From Trichomonas tenax (taxonomy: Eukaryota; Parabasalia; Trichomonadida; Trichomonadidae): a DNA stretch of 64,000 bases. Numbering within the stretch: position 1 is the first letter of the stretch; each line of letters starts with the position of its first letter. This document shows, piece after piece, positions 10,378-20,816 of the stretch. Location of the stretch: positions 1 through 64,000 of the forward strand of contig JALKBU010000159.1 of assembly GCA_023091735.1 (NCBI GenBank), in the 5' to 3' direction. The notes beneath the pieces were generated by a model. That model did no database searches and was not told the DNA's origin. It saw nothing but the letters and a program-made list of their open reading frames with translations. The position numbers and the translations under genes were made by a program.

Positions 10378-11604
10378 ATGTTGCGATATATTATTAGAGA
10401 TATCGATGCCAAATATGAAGTTTTCTCAGACAATAAAGATGTGAAATCTTTATTAATTCAAAATTCAGATTTCTCACAAATATTTTTGGGATAAAAACAA
10501 TGATATCGGTTTTGCAACAAAACTTTAAATAAATTGATGTTTTCTTGTCTTGAAGAAGTTTTAGTGCCGCAATCTCTGCAGCCAACGGTCTTCATACAGA
10601 ACACACTCATCAAGCTCCAGCACGAGGAGTGCATTGACAAGTTTTCTCTGTTCATCTTAAACAATAACAGCTATAGAACGCCTCAGATCGTGGAGAAACT
10701 CGCAGATGAGATGGTGCTGTTGACGCAGATCAGACACAACAAGATAAATTTGGTTGTTCGTCTTTGCCAGAACTTATTTTCAGAATTTTATTTCTACGAG
10801 CATTTGCATGATTACCTTCTCAAACGCATCTTCCGCGAATCTTCTTTCTATTTACTCCTCCAGCTTTACCAAAACGAGGTTTTTGAGAAAGCTGAGATTC
10901 TCGAATTGATAAATACTCAAAAGAGAGCTGATTTTGCTATCTACTTTGCTCCAGAATTCGGAATAATTGACATTGCAGGGATGAGAAGGCCAATTTGGGT
11001 TAGAAATGTTTTAAAGCATCACAATGAATTCCAAGCAAACGACTGGGCTTTGTTTAAGCAATACAGAGAAATCGGATGGATGCCAAATACCATTGCTGCA
11101 GCCATCAAACAGGATAATGTCGATGCTTTAGTTGACATTACTGTTAGTCCTGAATTTTACACGAAAGGATATATCGAAGTTTCGCCGCTTGAGCCATTCA
11201 GAGTCCCAAGAGTTACAACGTACATTTCTTTGGCAGCTGTTTTTGGTTCAATCAAATGTTTCAAATATCTTTACAACGCTTCTGCAGAAATCACAGAGAG
11301 CGTTATGCATTGTGCTGTTGCTGGAGGGAACAACGAAATTGTAAGAATTTGCTCAAGAACAATCATTTCTGGCTTTGAAGCTGCAATTGAGTATCGTCAA
11401 AACGATATCATGGATTGGCTCCTCCAGAGCAACATGTGCAACCTCTCTTCCACAAACTGCTTGGACTGCAACAATATTCTTGCAGCTCTTTATCTTATGA
11501 ACGATTCAGAAAAGACTGAATTCTCATCTAATGCTGTCAGAGAGATCCTCGAAGGCCATGCTTTAGCTATGCTGGATATAATTAGCCCATCAAATTCTAT
11601 TTAA
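10378..11604 (+). CDS. DUF3447/ankyrin-type protein with an interrupted 5' end
   Basis: The clear part runs from ATG 10537 to TAA 11604 (355 codons). Residues 155-245 carry the trichomonad DUF3447 signature: a W-x-L-F-K-x-x-R-E-x-G-W block, AIKQDNVDALVDI, then TYISLAAVFGSIKCFKYLYN and AVAGGNNEIVRIC. Upstream, ATG 10378 opens a 38-codon frame in the same phase whose peptide (ending SDFSQIFLG) looks like the normal N-terminus of the family. TAA at 10492 and TGA at 10501 separate it from the rest. A small frameshifting indel between about 10489 and 10534 would explain this. The short form from 10537 may still be made. Ankyrin-like function (protein binding) is inferred from the family. Confidence 0.75.
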
Positions 11605-11755
11605 TTTGATGAAAAAAAAGACTCTAAAATTTATGTTCTTTTTATTCAATCGTATATTAACACAGTTTTTGTCATACATTGGGTTAATGATTTATGACGT
11701 TTCTTTTCATTTAAAACAATTTAAACTGAGATTCGATTATGAATTAAATCAATGA

Positions 11756-12451
11756 ATGATATATAATATCCAGTATTCTGTATTTGCAGATATTTATGGT
11801 CCTGAGAATGGAGGAGTTATAAATATTAATAGTAAATCGGTCAAAATTCATGATAATGAATTTAATACATGTTCTTCTACGAAATATGGTAGTGCCATAT
11901 ATGTATCCAACAGCAACGTCGAGTTAACATGCACAGCATTTCACCGGTGTTTCATTAGCGCTCATGTTAATGAAAACTATGGCAATTCTATATATGATGG
12001 AAGTTCAACATGTTAATGCAGCTCAATAAGTACTGATCAGTGTGGAGTCGATAATTCGAAAAATTGCAATAGTGCCATATTCTTTGTTTCAACCAAGAGC
12101 GAGTTAAAATGCATGAATTTTTTATTTAATTACGGAATTGGTGGATCTTCAATGATTGCATCGCAATCCCCAACAGAAGGTTCTATAAGCAGATATCTAA
12201 CTGCTATTGATGGCCATGACTCCACTGTGATTGAAGATTGGTATACACCCTTAAATTTTGAGTATTGCAACGTATTAGATGGAATCAGTTCTTCTTATAT
12301 GTTTTATGCCCTTTCAACAACTTTTACAATGGAAAACTGTGTTTTCAGGAATTCGGGCTCGAAATTAAATGAAGCAGGTGGGGTAGTAAAGTTGATTAAT
12401 TGTTCAAGCGATATACAATATGTAGGGCATACAGTTGTAATAGAGATTTGA
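11756..12451 (+). pseudogene. Pmp-like beta-helix surface protein, decayed copy 1
   Basis: The frame from ATG 11756 has TAA at 12014-12016 and then continues in phase to 12451. The peptide contains short strand-turn repeats of the form ENGGVININ, KSVKIHDNEFNTC, SKYGSAIYVSNSN and GGVVKLINCSS. This is the pattern (GGAI/V with FxxC/N) of the chlamydial-Pmp-like, right-handed beta-helix surface proteins known in trichomonads. Known members are long, membrane-anchored proteins; this copy lacks both the signal peptide and the anchor. A related copy follows about 1.09 kb downstream. Confidence 0.6.
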
Positions 12452-12849
12452 TACAATTTTTTTCAAAAGACCGAGAATAAATATTGATTTGCAATCATGT
12501 GAAAGCATGAGCAGGCCTTTGAGAATCAATGCATCATTGACGATGTTCATAATAATTAATTCAATTTAGAATTTTGAAATGATATTTGATGTGGTATTTT
12601 CACAAATAATCGAAAGAATGATATCATGTCAAAGCATCGAATATATCACCGCAGTCATTGTGAGGAAAATTTTTATACTGTATTTACTGAGTTTTAATAA
12701 AAATAGGAATTGATTGAAAAATTATTTTTGAAAATTACAAATTAAGATAAGAAAAATACATAAGCTCATTGATGTATTGAAGTACAATGATGTTACTTTT
12801 CATTAAAATCAATGTAATGATTGGATTTGATTCTGATTTAAGGCAATGA

Positions 12850-13600
12850 ATGATATATAGCATTCAATATTCTGTATATGCGGATTTATACCGTTCTGAG
12901 AAAGGAGGGGCTATAAATATCGATGGGCAGTCGATCTGAATTCATGATAATGAATTTAAAAATTGCTCATCTCAACAATATTGAGGCGCGATATATGCAC
13001 TTAGATCAGAAATAGAATTGGCATGCTGCACATTTAATAAATGCTATGTTAGCAATCATTCTGATCAAAGTTATGGAAATTCAGTTTTGTTTCAGAATTT
13101 TTCTTGTTTAATGAGTTCAGTCGGTGTCAGCCAATGCGGTATTGATAGTGTCAGAAGTGGAGATAGTTCAATAGTCTTTATTTTGTCGAAAAGCAAATTA
13201 AACTCGATGAATTTCTCCTCAAACTATGGGATGAAAGGATCATCGATGTTTTCATCGCAATACCTTTCTGAAGGCTCTGCCAGTAGATTTTTGACAACAA
13301 ATGATGGCCATGACTCAGTAATCGCTGAAGTTTTGTATTTTCCTTCAACATTTGAGTATTGCAATTTGATTGATGGAGTTTCCACTGAATTCATGTTTTT
13401 CATTGTGTCAACAACATTAACATTGATAAACTGCGTTCTAAGAAAGTCAAAATCGATATTAAATGGATCTGTGGAATTGTGATGTTAATTAACTGCTCCA
13501 GTGATATTAAATACGCTGGCCATACGTTTATTAACAGAGAACACTTAAATCAAGTTTTCGTCAGAAGACCAATAATTAACATCGATTTGCAATCATGAAA
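12850..13600 (+). pseudogene. Pmp-like beta-helix surface protein, decayed copy 2
   Basis: This is a tandem copy of 11756-12451, alignable from ATGATATAT to about 13600. Two in-frame TGA codons (12937-12939 and 12982-12984) break it, and a one-base shift near 13470 puts the conserved LINCSSD block in another phase from 13482 on. Divergence from copy 1 is high, so the duplication is not recent, or both copies derive from a longer array of repeats in one ancestral gene. Confidence 0.6.
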
Positions 13601-14347
13601 TATCACAAAAAGACCTATTGGAGTTGGTACATTGCTGAGTGCTCTCGTAGTAATTGATATTAGTTGATATATTTTTTATTATTAACAATTCAAAGTTGTT
13701 AAACTATAGCACTTAATGCAAACTAAACAGTTAATAATATTTGCTATTATAACAGCATAATTTCAAAAATTATTTTTTCATCATTGCATTATATTCATTG
13801 ATATTTGATACATCACATGCTACTTTATTTGCTATCATTTGTAATGCTTTATATTTTTCAAATAATAATAATATTTCAAAATCAAAAATTAAACAATACG
13901 CATTGATAGTACCTCTTCAGGCAATTGTCCTTTCAAAAACATGTTCATTATGTTAATATTATCAAAATATTAAAACAATATCAAAGCAAATCAACTAAAC
14001 AATATATCTAAAATAGCCTTTTGAACGTATAATATACTAAAAAGCTTCTCAAAATGGAGGATATTTTCATAATATAAATTTAAAAAACAAAATAAATCAG
14101 CCAAAGATCAGATATAGAAAATGCTACTCAATAAAATAATATACACAAGCATATTATAACGAAAGAAAGAAAATCAAATCAAAAAAGTTATCAAAGCCAA
14201 ATTCCGGCGAAAGCCAGCACGGTGAGTCGAGCTACAGCTATATATTGTGTCAACGAGCGCCAATAGGAATATTGTTAAATTAAACTGCGACGTTTTTAAA
14301 TTTTTAGAGTTTACAAACGGTTTTTAACGGAATAACACTTCGGAGCT
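13601..14347. other. AT-rich spacer, nothing recognised
   Basis: Low-complexity A/T-rich sequence with no gene. The leader of the BTB gene (about 14270-14347) has no clear initiator. Confidence 0.5.
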
Positions 14348-16705
14348 ATGTCCTTGAAGCTTAAGTACAGCAGCCTTCAGACAGGCTCATATTCGATAGT
14401 ACACAACGGAGATGAGTATCAAATCGACCCAATTCTTTTCCTCAAATATTCGCGAAGATTTGGAACATTATTCAATTTTGCAGAAAATCACGTCGCCGTT
14501 AATGACGATTATGACAAACACACATTCGAGCTATTCGTGAAAGCGTGTCAATGCCAACCATTCGAAATTTCAGGAAATGATTGCATTAATTTGCTTCTTT
14601 TAGCGGAATACTGGGAATCCGCGACACTTGTGAAGAAAATCGAAAAAATCATCAAAGACACAATCCCGCCGAAAGATATTCTCGAAATGTACTTGAAATT
14701 CAAAGGAACAGAATTTCCAGTCGAACGTTTAGAAAAAATTATGATCGCGTGCATGCCGATGTATATCGAGGAGCCTCTTTTCCCGACGCTTCCGTTTGAA
14801 GTTATTGATCGCGTTGTCCATGAATCTAAAGCGAAAATCTCTCCAATTCAAGTAGTAAAGCTCTGCCTCGCCGTCGCTGAATACCACGGACTAAAGTCAG
14901 TCCACCTCTTCTCACACACTTGTTTTGACGATATTCCGTCTGATGAGTTGATGGAGGTCTCTGAGATGCTCAGAAATTGCGAGGATAAGCAGCTTTCTCA
15001 GTTCTTCCAGGCCATGGGACGTCTTTTATACCAAGTTTCAAACGGCGCTGAATCTGCAACGCAATTTGAGGTCTCCTGGCGTGCAGGCGAAAGCGGAACT
15101 TGGAACCAGGCATTCGATTTCTACAGCTATGTCACAGAATACGAGAAAAAGCATTTAACAGCAGATACATCGGACGCCTCGGCCAAAAAGAACGGAGAAT
15201 CAGCCACATCGACGGCCTTCCTCAAGATTGCGGCTGATAAAGGCAATTACACAGCTCAATATCAATATAGCAAATTTCTTTTCCGCAAAGCGTGCACGGC
15301 CGATGAGCGTCAGTTAGCTCTTAACTATATGATCCAATCTGCAGCTGAGAGTAACTCAGAAGCCATCACAGCTCTCAAAACTTTATATCCAATCAGCGAA
15401 GTTGCTTCTAACATGAAAATCTACGTTTATTCAACAATGACACTTCAGAACTTACTTCTTAACCTCAATTCAAGGAATTTCGACAACGTTAAGACAGCAA
15501 TTTTCGCTTTGATCTTCGGAACAGAGCGTAATGGAATTACAGCATTGACATCGAACATACTTCGCGCGTGCGTTATCCGCCAGCGCCTTATTCCACTCTA
15601 TGCAGATCTTGTTAAATATTTAATTTCAGTTGCTTCGGAAACAAACAACTACGTACTCCTCAAGGGTTCCATCTACACCAAGGTGATGGAAACGCTTCTC
15701 ACAGACAAGCCAGGCGCAAAGCAGTTCGCTTTAATGAGATTCCTTTATCTCTGCATGCGCAAGGGCATCTACAAGACAGATGAATTCGCAGAATCAATTT
15801 CCACATTCATGCGCGAGCAGAAACACTTAGTTTACTCAAATCTTATTATTTTCTATTATTTCGCTCCTCTCCTCGAAGCTTGCGAGAAGGATCTCTATAA
15901 GCAGATGTACCTCACACGTTTCGACGGTGGACTGGGCTGCCTCGACAAGATGATCCAAGATTTCAAGGATAACATCGTCATGTTGAGATTAAACAGCTGG
16001 GCGAACTTCTACAAGACAAGAGACGACGCTCTCTACGCAACAGACCTCGGTTACGCGATCGCATACGACGATCTCGCGAAATTCCAGAAATTAACATCCA
16101 CGGAAGGATTCGACTTCAAGCAGAAAATTATCAACGATGTTTATGACTTAAGAATCCCAGGAACAGAGAAAGTCACACTCCTCCAGTACGCCTGCCTTCA
16201 GGGCTCACAGATCATCTTCACATATCTCCTCCAGCGCGGTCTCGTTAAGACAAGCGGAATGGACAACATAACAATCATCTGCGCTGTCGTCGGTGGCAAG
16301 GACTTCATACAGAACTTCATTGTCAACCAGATGAAGAACAAGAACGAGCTCTTCAGGGTTGCCGCGAGTTATCAGAACGTTGACGTCCTCTCACGGATGT
16401 TCAAGCCACAGTTCGACTTCTCTAGCGTCGATGAGTACGGAAGAACAGCTTTGCACCACGCGACACAAGCTGGTCTTCCAGATGTCGTCAAGATCCTTCT
16501 CAGCCTCGACGGAATGGACCTCAACAGGAAGGATAAGGACGGAATGACGGCACTCCACATTGCGGCAAAGAACAACGATCTCGACATCGTGAAGATTCTG
16601 TCCGTCTGCCGCGGAATTGCTCTCGACTGCCGTACAAACAACAACGAGTTGCCATTCGACTTAGCGGAATCACCAGATGTTAAGGCTATCCTCAAGAAGA
16701 AGTAA
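14348..16705 (+). CDS. BTB domain, Sel1-like and ankyrin-repeat protein (785 aa)
   Basis: Residues about 15-110 form a BTB/POZ-like fold (HNGDEYQIDPILFLKYSRRF, later HTFELFVKACQ). Residues about 285-360 hold Sel1-like repeats (FLKIAADKGNYTAQYQYSKF, ALNYMIQSAAESNSEAITAL). Ankyrin repeats close the protein at about 695-785 (YGRTALHHATQAGLPDVVKI, DGMTALHIAAKNNDLDIVKI). Such combinations are abundant in trichomonads. By family knowledge they are scaffolds, and BTB proteins often act as cullin-3 adaptors; that role is only inferred here. Codon use changes along the gene, from mixed at the 5' end to mostly C/G-ending in the last third. Confidence 0.85.
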   Translation: MSLKLKYSSLQTGSYSIVHNGDEYQIDPILFLKYSRRFGTLFNFAENHVAVNDDYDKHTFELFVKACQCQPFEISGNDCINLLLLAEYWESATLVKKIEKIIKDTIPPKDILEMYLKFKGTEFPVERLEKIMIACMPMYIEEPLFPTLPFEVIDRVVHESKAKISPIQVVKLCLAVAEYHGLKSVHLFSHTCFDDIPSDELMEVSEMLRNCEDKQLSQFFQAMGRLLYQVSNGAESATQFEVSWRAGESGTWNQAFDFYSYVTEYEKKHLTADTSDASAKKNGESATSTAFLKIAADKGNYTAQYQYSKFLFRKACTADERQLALNYMIQSAAESNSEAITALKTLYPISEVASNMKIYVYSTMTLQNLLLNLNSRNFDNVKTAIFALIFGTERNGITALTSNILRACVIRQRLIPLYADLVKYLISVASETNNYVLLKGSIYTKVMETLLTDKPGAKQFALMRFLYLCMRKGIYKTDEFAESISTFMREQKHLVYSNLIIFYYFAPLLEACEKDLYKQMYLTRFDGGLGCLDKMIQDFKDNIVMLRLNSWANFYKTRDDALYATDLGYAIAYDDLAKFQKLTSTEGFDFKQKIINDVYDLRIPGTEKVTLLQYACLQGSQIIFTYLLQRGLVKTSGMDNITIICAVVGGKDFIQNFIVNQMKNKNELFRVAASYQNVDVLSRMFKPQFDFSSVDEYGRTALHHATQAGLPDVVKILLSLDGMDLNRKDKDGMTALHIAAKNNDLDIVKILSVCRGIALDCRTNNNELPFDLAESPDVKAILKKK

Positions 16706-16865
16706 TTTCTTCTAATTTTTTTATATTTTTGATTGATTGATAATAATAAATGATTTATGAAATTTGTCTTATTACATAAATTACATAAAAAGATGTTTAT
16801 TTTATTGAAACTAAAAATAAATTACATGATATACAATAATAAAAATCAAACAAAAATAAAAAATA

Positions 16866-19781
16866 TCAATTACCGAGAACTCCTGTTGCTTCAATCTGGT
16901 GGAATATGTCTTTGAGCATTGCAGCTGTTTCAGCAGATAATGTGGATCCACGTGTTGAATGAGGAGAAAGTTCGTCATTGATTATCTCGGCAATCTTCAT
17001 ATTAAACATTCCTTCAGTCCTCTTGAAGACGTAAATAATGAACTGAGCCTCAAGATTAGTGTCGTTGCCTGAGTCCATCTTAAGCGGGAGAACAGAGAGG
17101 ATGGCATCAGCGACTTCGATGTTGAATACATCAGGGATAATATTAAGGACAATGTGCATAATCGCGACTGTTACGTAATGCGTCAATTTCCTTCCAGCAA
17201 CGGAGTCAACGAGAGGCGATGTGACAGCATTTAATAGTGCTTCAAATGATGGATGTGCGAGAGGAGTAAAGAACGCGCGATCAGAGATACTGATGTCTTT
17301 GATAAATACAGCTGATGATATTGTTTCGAGATTGGAAACTCTTTCATTTTGCAAAGAGAGAATTTGCTGCTTGAATGCATCATCGAACTGCGAAGGAGCT
17401 GCTGCAACAGTAAAACTGATGACACAAAGAGCAACATTGAAGTGTGCTTTCGATTCGCTTGTTACAGACATCATTTGTTGTGCAAAGATCCTCAAATTAG
17501 CAAAATCTGTCTTTGCGAGGTGATTGCAAATTGATTTGATCAATAACACGAATTCATCGCAACCTCTGCATTCGCCCATCTCGATAATGAAGCCACAGAA
17601 GTGTGATAAAACATTCATAAGCAATTCTGGATTGTAAGGAGAAGCGTAGGCATCAAGAATAGTTCTGATTGCACGCGCACTAACGAAATTAACGTCAGAC
17701 TCCATCGCACTGATGTCATCGCCAACTGCAACTGTTACTAATCTCTCGGTCATTTCCGGTGACTGCAGAGAGAACTTTCTCACTCCTTCTGATAAAAGAA
17801 TCACGGCTTCACACGCAATCATTTGGCAATTCGGAGTGAAAGATCGACGCATCATTGCACACGCTCCAATAACATCTTCGAAATTCTGTGTGAATGTCTC
17901 GACTTTTGTCAATATTGCACGAACAAGAATGCTGAGAACGAAAGCTCTCTTCTTATATTTGATCTCGAAGATGTCATCATCGCTGTTCTCGCTGATTGGC
18001 TTTTCGTAGACTTCTTTAAATTGAGCATCGAGATCGACCACAGCAATCGACTTCAAGAAGTTCACAGCTTCTTCAGACCACTCCGGAAGGAACTGCGGTG
18101 CGTGTTCTGATAGTGCAGCAAGCGCAGATAAGCACGCAAGTTCGAATTTGGAACTCTGAGGTGTGGAAAGACTCATTGTAAGGAATTCTATCAGTTGTCC
18201 GCATTGTGAAATAATTTCACTGTTCTTTGTGAGTATTAACTGTTCAATGCAACGAACAGCTTCGACTTTGTATGGAATATCATCTCCTGATTCATCAGAT
18301 TCTGTCTGAATGAATGTCGTAATGAACTCAAAAATATTTTGGAAGAATTCTTCAACTTTTTCTCTTCCGTGCGCGATGACGGCTGCTAAAAGTGGAATAG
18401 CATGAAGCTGAAGCGTTGGATTGTTTGTCTGGAGCAGATCGTGCGCAATCTGGAAGACATCTGCGAAAATTGCAGAAGTTTCAGGCAATGCATTAACAAT
18501 TGAAGTCAACGCAATAATAAAAACTTCGGTTGGATTGGATTGAACAATCGGCATGAATTTAACAACAAGGGATTGTGTTGCATCATCAGCGTTCTGCTTT
18601 AATGTGGGCTCAAACTCTGTCATCGCTGAAGCAACTTTCTCGATAATCGTGAGAACTTCTGTATCAAGACACGCGGCGAAAAATTCTGTGATGTCGTGCG
18701 CTTTGTCTTCATAGAATTGGCACGATCTCTCGTGTGTCGCAAGAAGAGCAGCGAGGAATGCGTATTTACCCTTTTCTGTGTCAGCAACTTCAAGGCTGAA
18801 ATTCCAAAGAACTTTGAGAAATTCTTCTTTGTAAATTACTTCAGACATTGCGATTTCGAACTTCTGGACTAAGCTGGGAGATAGTTCATCAGCTGGTTCG
18901 TAGAAATACATGATAAGATCGTATGTTATCTGAACAAATTGTTGATAAAATTCATCTCCTTCGAAATATTTTTGAAAACTAAAGCCGAGCGCGTTGATTA
19001 TGATGTAAAGGTACTGAAGCAGCTGTGGATTGTGATCTTGACTCATAAAATATCCCATGCATCGCTCATAAAGAGAAATTGGATCGCAAAGCGAAGGTAA
19101 GTCGTCGAGGATGCTATCCATTGTGTTCACGTACTGTGCAATGTTTGCTTCATTTGGATAACATATATCGAGCAATTGCAGAATTAAATCCCACAAATCT
19201 GAAATTTCGTTAATAAGTGCGAATCGAGCACAGTTGTACATCGTATTGAATGTTTCAAGACGTATCTGGAGATTGTCGTGATTAAAACCGCGTTGAAATA
19301 ATAATATTAAAACGTTTTCTACTTCTGGAGGCGTTTCATACTTTTTATCTGTGCATATTAGTTGAGTAAGACTCAATGCGATCTCAATATTTCCTGTATT
19401 CGTTTGTTCGAAAATTATCGGCATAATATTCATAATATAAACTGGATTGAGATAACTCTGTATGGAATCAACTAAATCTCGGCGAATTAATATTGATTGT
19501 TGAGTAAGAATCAATTGAATAACGATCTGAAATATATTATTTTGATCTTGGTCACTAAAATTTGCCCAATTCGCTTGAAGTGCCTGCTTTAGTATAATAA
19601 CGGCAAATCTCTTCATAATTTCGTCTTGATTATTTTGAATAATTGAAACAAAAATATCAATAGAATTCGGCTGACTCGAGAATTCCCTCAGCCACTGACT
19701 GGAGGACTCTATTTCGTCTCCATTTGAGCCACGAAGCTTCTGGAAGCACTGAAGCACTTGAAAAATCAGAGGATTATCCAT
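16866..19781 (-). CDS. Importin-beta family karyopherin (971 aa)
   Basis: The N-terminal 100 residues match the importin-beta N-terminal (Ran-binding) pattern: AsxWLREF, then the helix MKRFAVIILKQALQANW. The rest is a continuous HEAT-repeat solenoid with acidic loops (for example ESDESGDDIPYK around residue 495). Length is typical of the family (850-1050 aa). It would carry cargo through nuclear pores under control of Ran-GTP. I cannot assign the exact paralogue. A second family member lies at 37691-40699. ATG 19781 is the first Met of the conserved N-terminus. Confidence 0.8.
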   Translation of the reverse strand: MDNPLIFQVLQCFQKLRGSNGDEIESSSQWLREFSSQPNSIDIFVSIIQNNQDEIMKRFAVIILKQALQANWANFSDQDQNNIFQIVIQLILTQQSILIRRDLVDSIQSYLNPVYIMNIMPIIFEQTNTGNIEIALSLTQLICTDKKYETPPEVENVLILLFQRGFNHDNLQIRLETFNTMYNCARFALINEISDLWDLILQLLDICYPNEANIAQYVNTMDSILDDLPSLCDPISLYERCMGYFMSQDHNPQLLQYLYIIINALGFSFQKYFEGDEFYQQFVQITYDLIMYFYEPADELSPSLVQKFEIAMSEVIYKEEFLKVLWNFSLEVADTEKGKYAFLAALLATHERSCQFYEDKAHDITEFFAACLDTEVLTIIEKVASAMTEFEPTLKQNADDATQSLVVKFMPIVQSNPTEVFIIALTSIVNALPETSAIFADVFQIAHDLLQTNNPTLQLHAIPLLAAVIAHGREKVEEFFQNIFEFITTFIQTESDESGDDIPYKVEAVRCIEQLILTKNSEIISQCGQLIEFLTMSLSTPQSSKFELACLSALAALSEHAPQFLPEWSEEAVNFLKSIAVVDLDAQFKEVYEKPISENSDDDIFEIKYKKRAFVLSILVRAILTKVETFTQNFEDVIGACAMMRRSFTPNCQMIACEAVILLSEGVRKFSLQSPEMTERLVTVAVGDDISAMESDVNFVSARAIRTILDAYASPYNPELLMNVLSHFCGFIIEMGECRGCDEFVLLIKSICNHLAKTDFANLRIFAQQMMSVTSESKAHFNVALCVISFTVAAAPSQFDDAFKQQILSLQNERVSNLETISSAVFIKDISISDRAFFTPLAHPSFEALLNAVTSPLVDSVAGRKLTHYVTVAIMHIVLNIIPDVFNIEVADAILSVLPLKMDSGNDTNLEAQFIIYVFKRTEGMFNMKIAEIINDELSPHSTRGSTLSAETAAMLKDIFHQIEATGVLGN

Positions 19782-20569
19782 TGATTTTTATAAAAAAATA
19801 AAATTGATTAGAAAATTATCGTCAACTTTCAAATTTTAGCAACTCTCTATAACCTATACTGCACGTTTTTCGAAAATTTTTCAATATAAAATAATTTTTT
19901 CCAATTATTTCGTATTTTTCCTTTTTTCATTCTTATCTCAATGAATATTGGACTTATTTTCATTCTAAATAAATAAAATCAGAAAACAATATTCAAAATA
20001 TAAATCTACCATATAATAAGCTATGCAAAATTCAATTTTCAAAAATAATGTTCTCATTTAAAAGCAGACTTTTCGCACATCATCAGAGCTCTTCAAAAGA
20101 AATTGTTTCATTGTATAAATGTACATGAATTTGTTTGTATATTTATTCTGAAAAACCAAAATCTACACACTTAAGTTATTTACACTTGGAAGCAATCTGT
20201 ACAGGGATGGTGTAATATCGTCATTTTGTTAGTTTCGGCCTTACTGTGATAATTTTTTATTAGTTGCCTGTTAAGTGGTTGCAAGCGCGGAATTGGCCAA
20301 AGTGACAACAGCTGAATTCCGTCGGACCCGTAAAACGTAAAAGTCAGAAGTTTCCTGTTAAATTTTGGAGAATTAATTAAACCAACACCAAAAATGACTG
20401 GATATCGATTGTTTTCCACACACCCATATCCCACTTTCCACACCAGTTATAGCCATTTTTACTGGTTTTAATTCCAATTTCATTTCAATTTATTGAGGAC
20501 AAAAGTACGATGCGAGGTTGGAGATATAGTCATATTTCGACTCCCTGAGGTCCATTGCGTCGCAAAAAC

Positions 20570-20649
20570 AACATCTTTTGGAGTATTTTTCAGCTTATCT
20601 TACTGGTATCAAAACTAGATTTTGGTCTAAAAATACTCCAAAAGATGTT
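20570..20649. repeat. Perfect 21-bp inverted repeat with a 38-nt loop
   Basis: The left arm 20570-20590 (AACATCTTTTGG... to TATTTTT) is perfectly complementary to the right arm 20629-20649. It lies about 170 bp before the adenosine deaminase ATG. A fold-back element, a transcript hairpin or a regulatory site are all possible. Confidence 0.85.
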
Positions 20650-20800
20650 TATAACATGTGACAGACAATATTTAATTTTGTGTTTGAAAATTTTCCAAAT
20701 TTCTTTTTCGATTTTTCATGAAAAATTAGCGATAAACTATACAGAGAATCCAAAAACAGTAAAATTTCAAAATTATATGAATTTGGTCTATTGTCTCAAT

Positions 20801-20810
20801 TCATTTTTTA
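20801..20810 (+). promoter_or_regulatory. Initiator TCATTTTTTA of the adenosine deaminase gene
   Basis: TCATTTTTTA ends 6 nt before ATG 20817. Trichomonad core promoters use an initiator TCA(+1)Y(T/A) with very short 5' leaders, so the position fits and supports ATG 20817 as the start. Confidence 0.6.
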
Positions 20811-20816
20811 TTTCAA

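Larger units (their letters stand above)
19782..20816. other. Spacer with a long perfect inverted repeat
   Basis: No credible gene in about 1 kb. An open frame at 20180-20443 on the minus strand has no recognisable family. The notable structure is the 21-bp inverted repeat at 20570-20649. The adenosine deaminase initiator is at the right edge. Confidence 0.45.

Noticed and set aside
12850..13000. In-frame TGA codons taken as evidence for a reassigned TGA (Trp) code
   Set aside because: Intact genes in the window use TGA as a normal stop (for example at 4539, 25246 and 63920), and the interrupted genes also carry TAA, TAG and frameshifts.
20180..20443. 87-codon minus-strand frame upstream of the deaminase gene
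   Set aside because: No family, promoter or codon pattern supports it, though it could be a fragment of a mobile gene.
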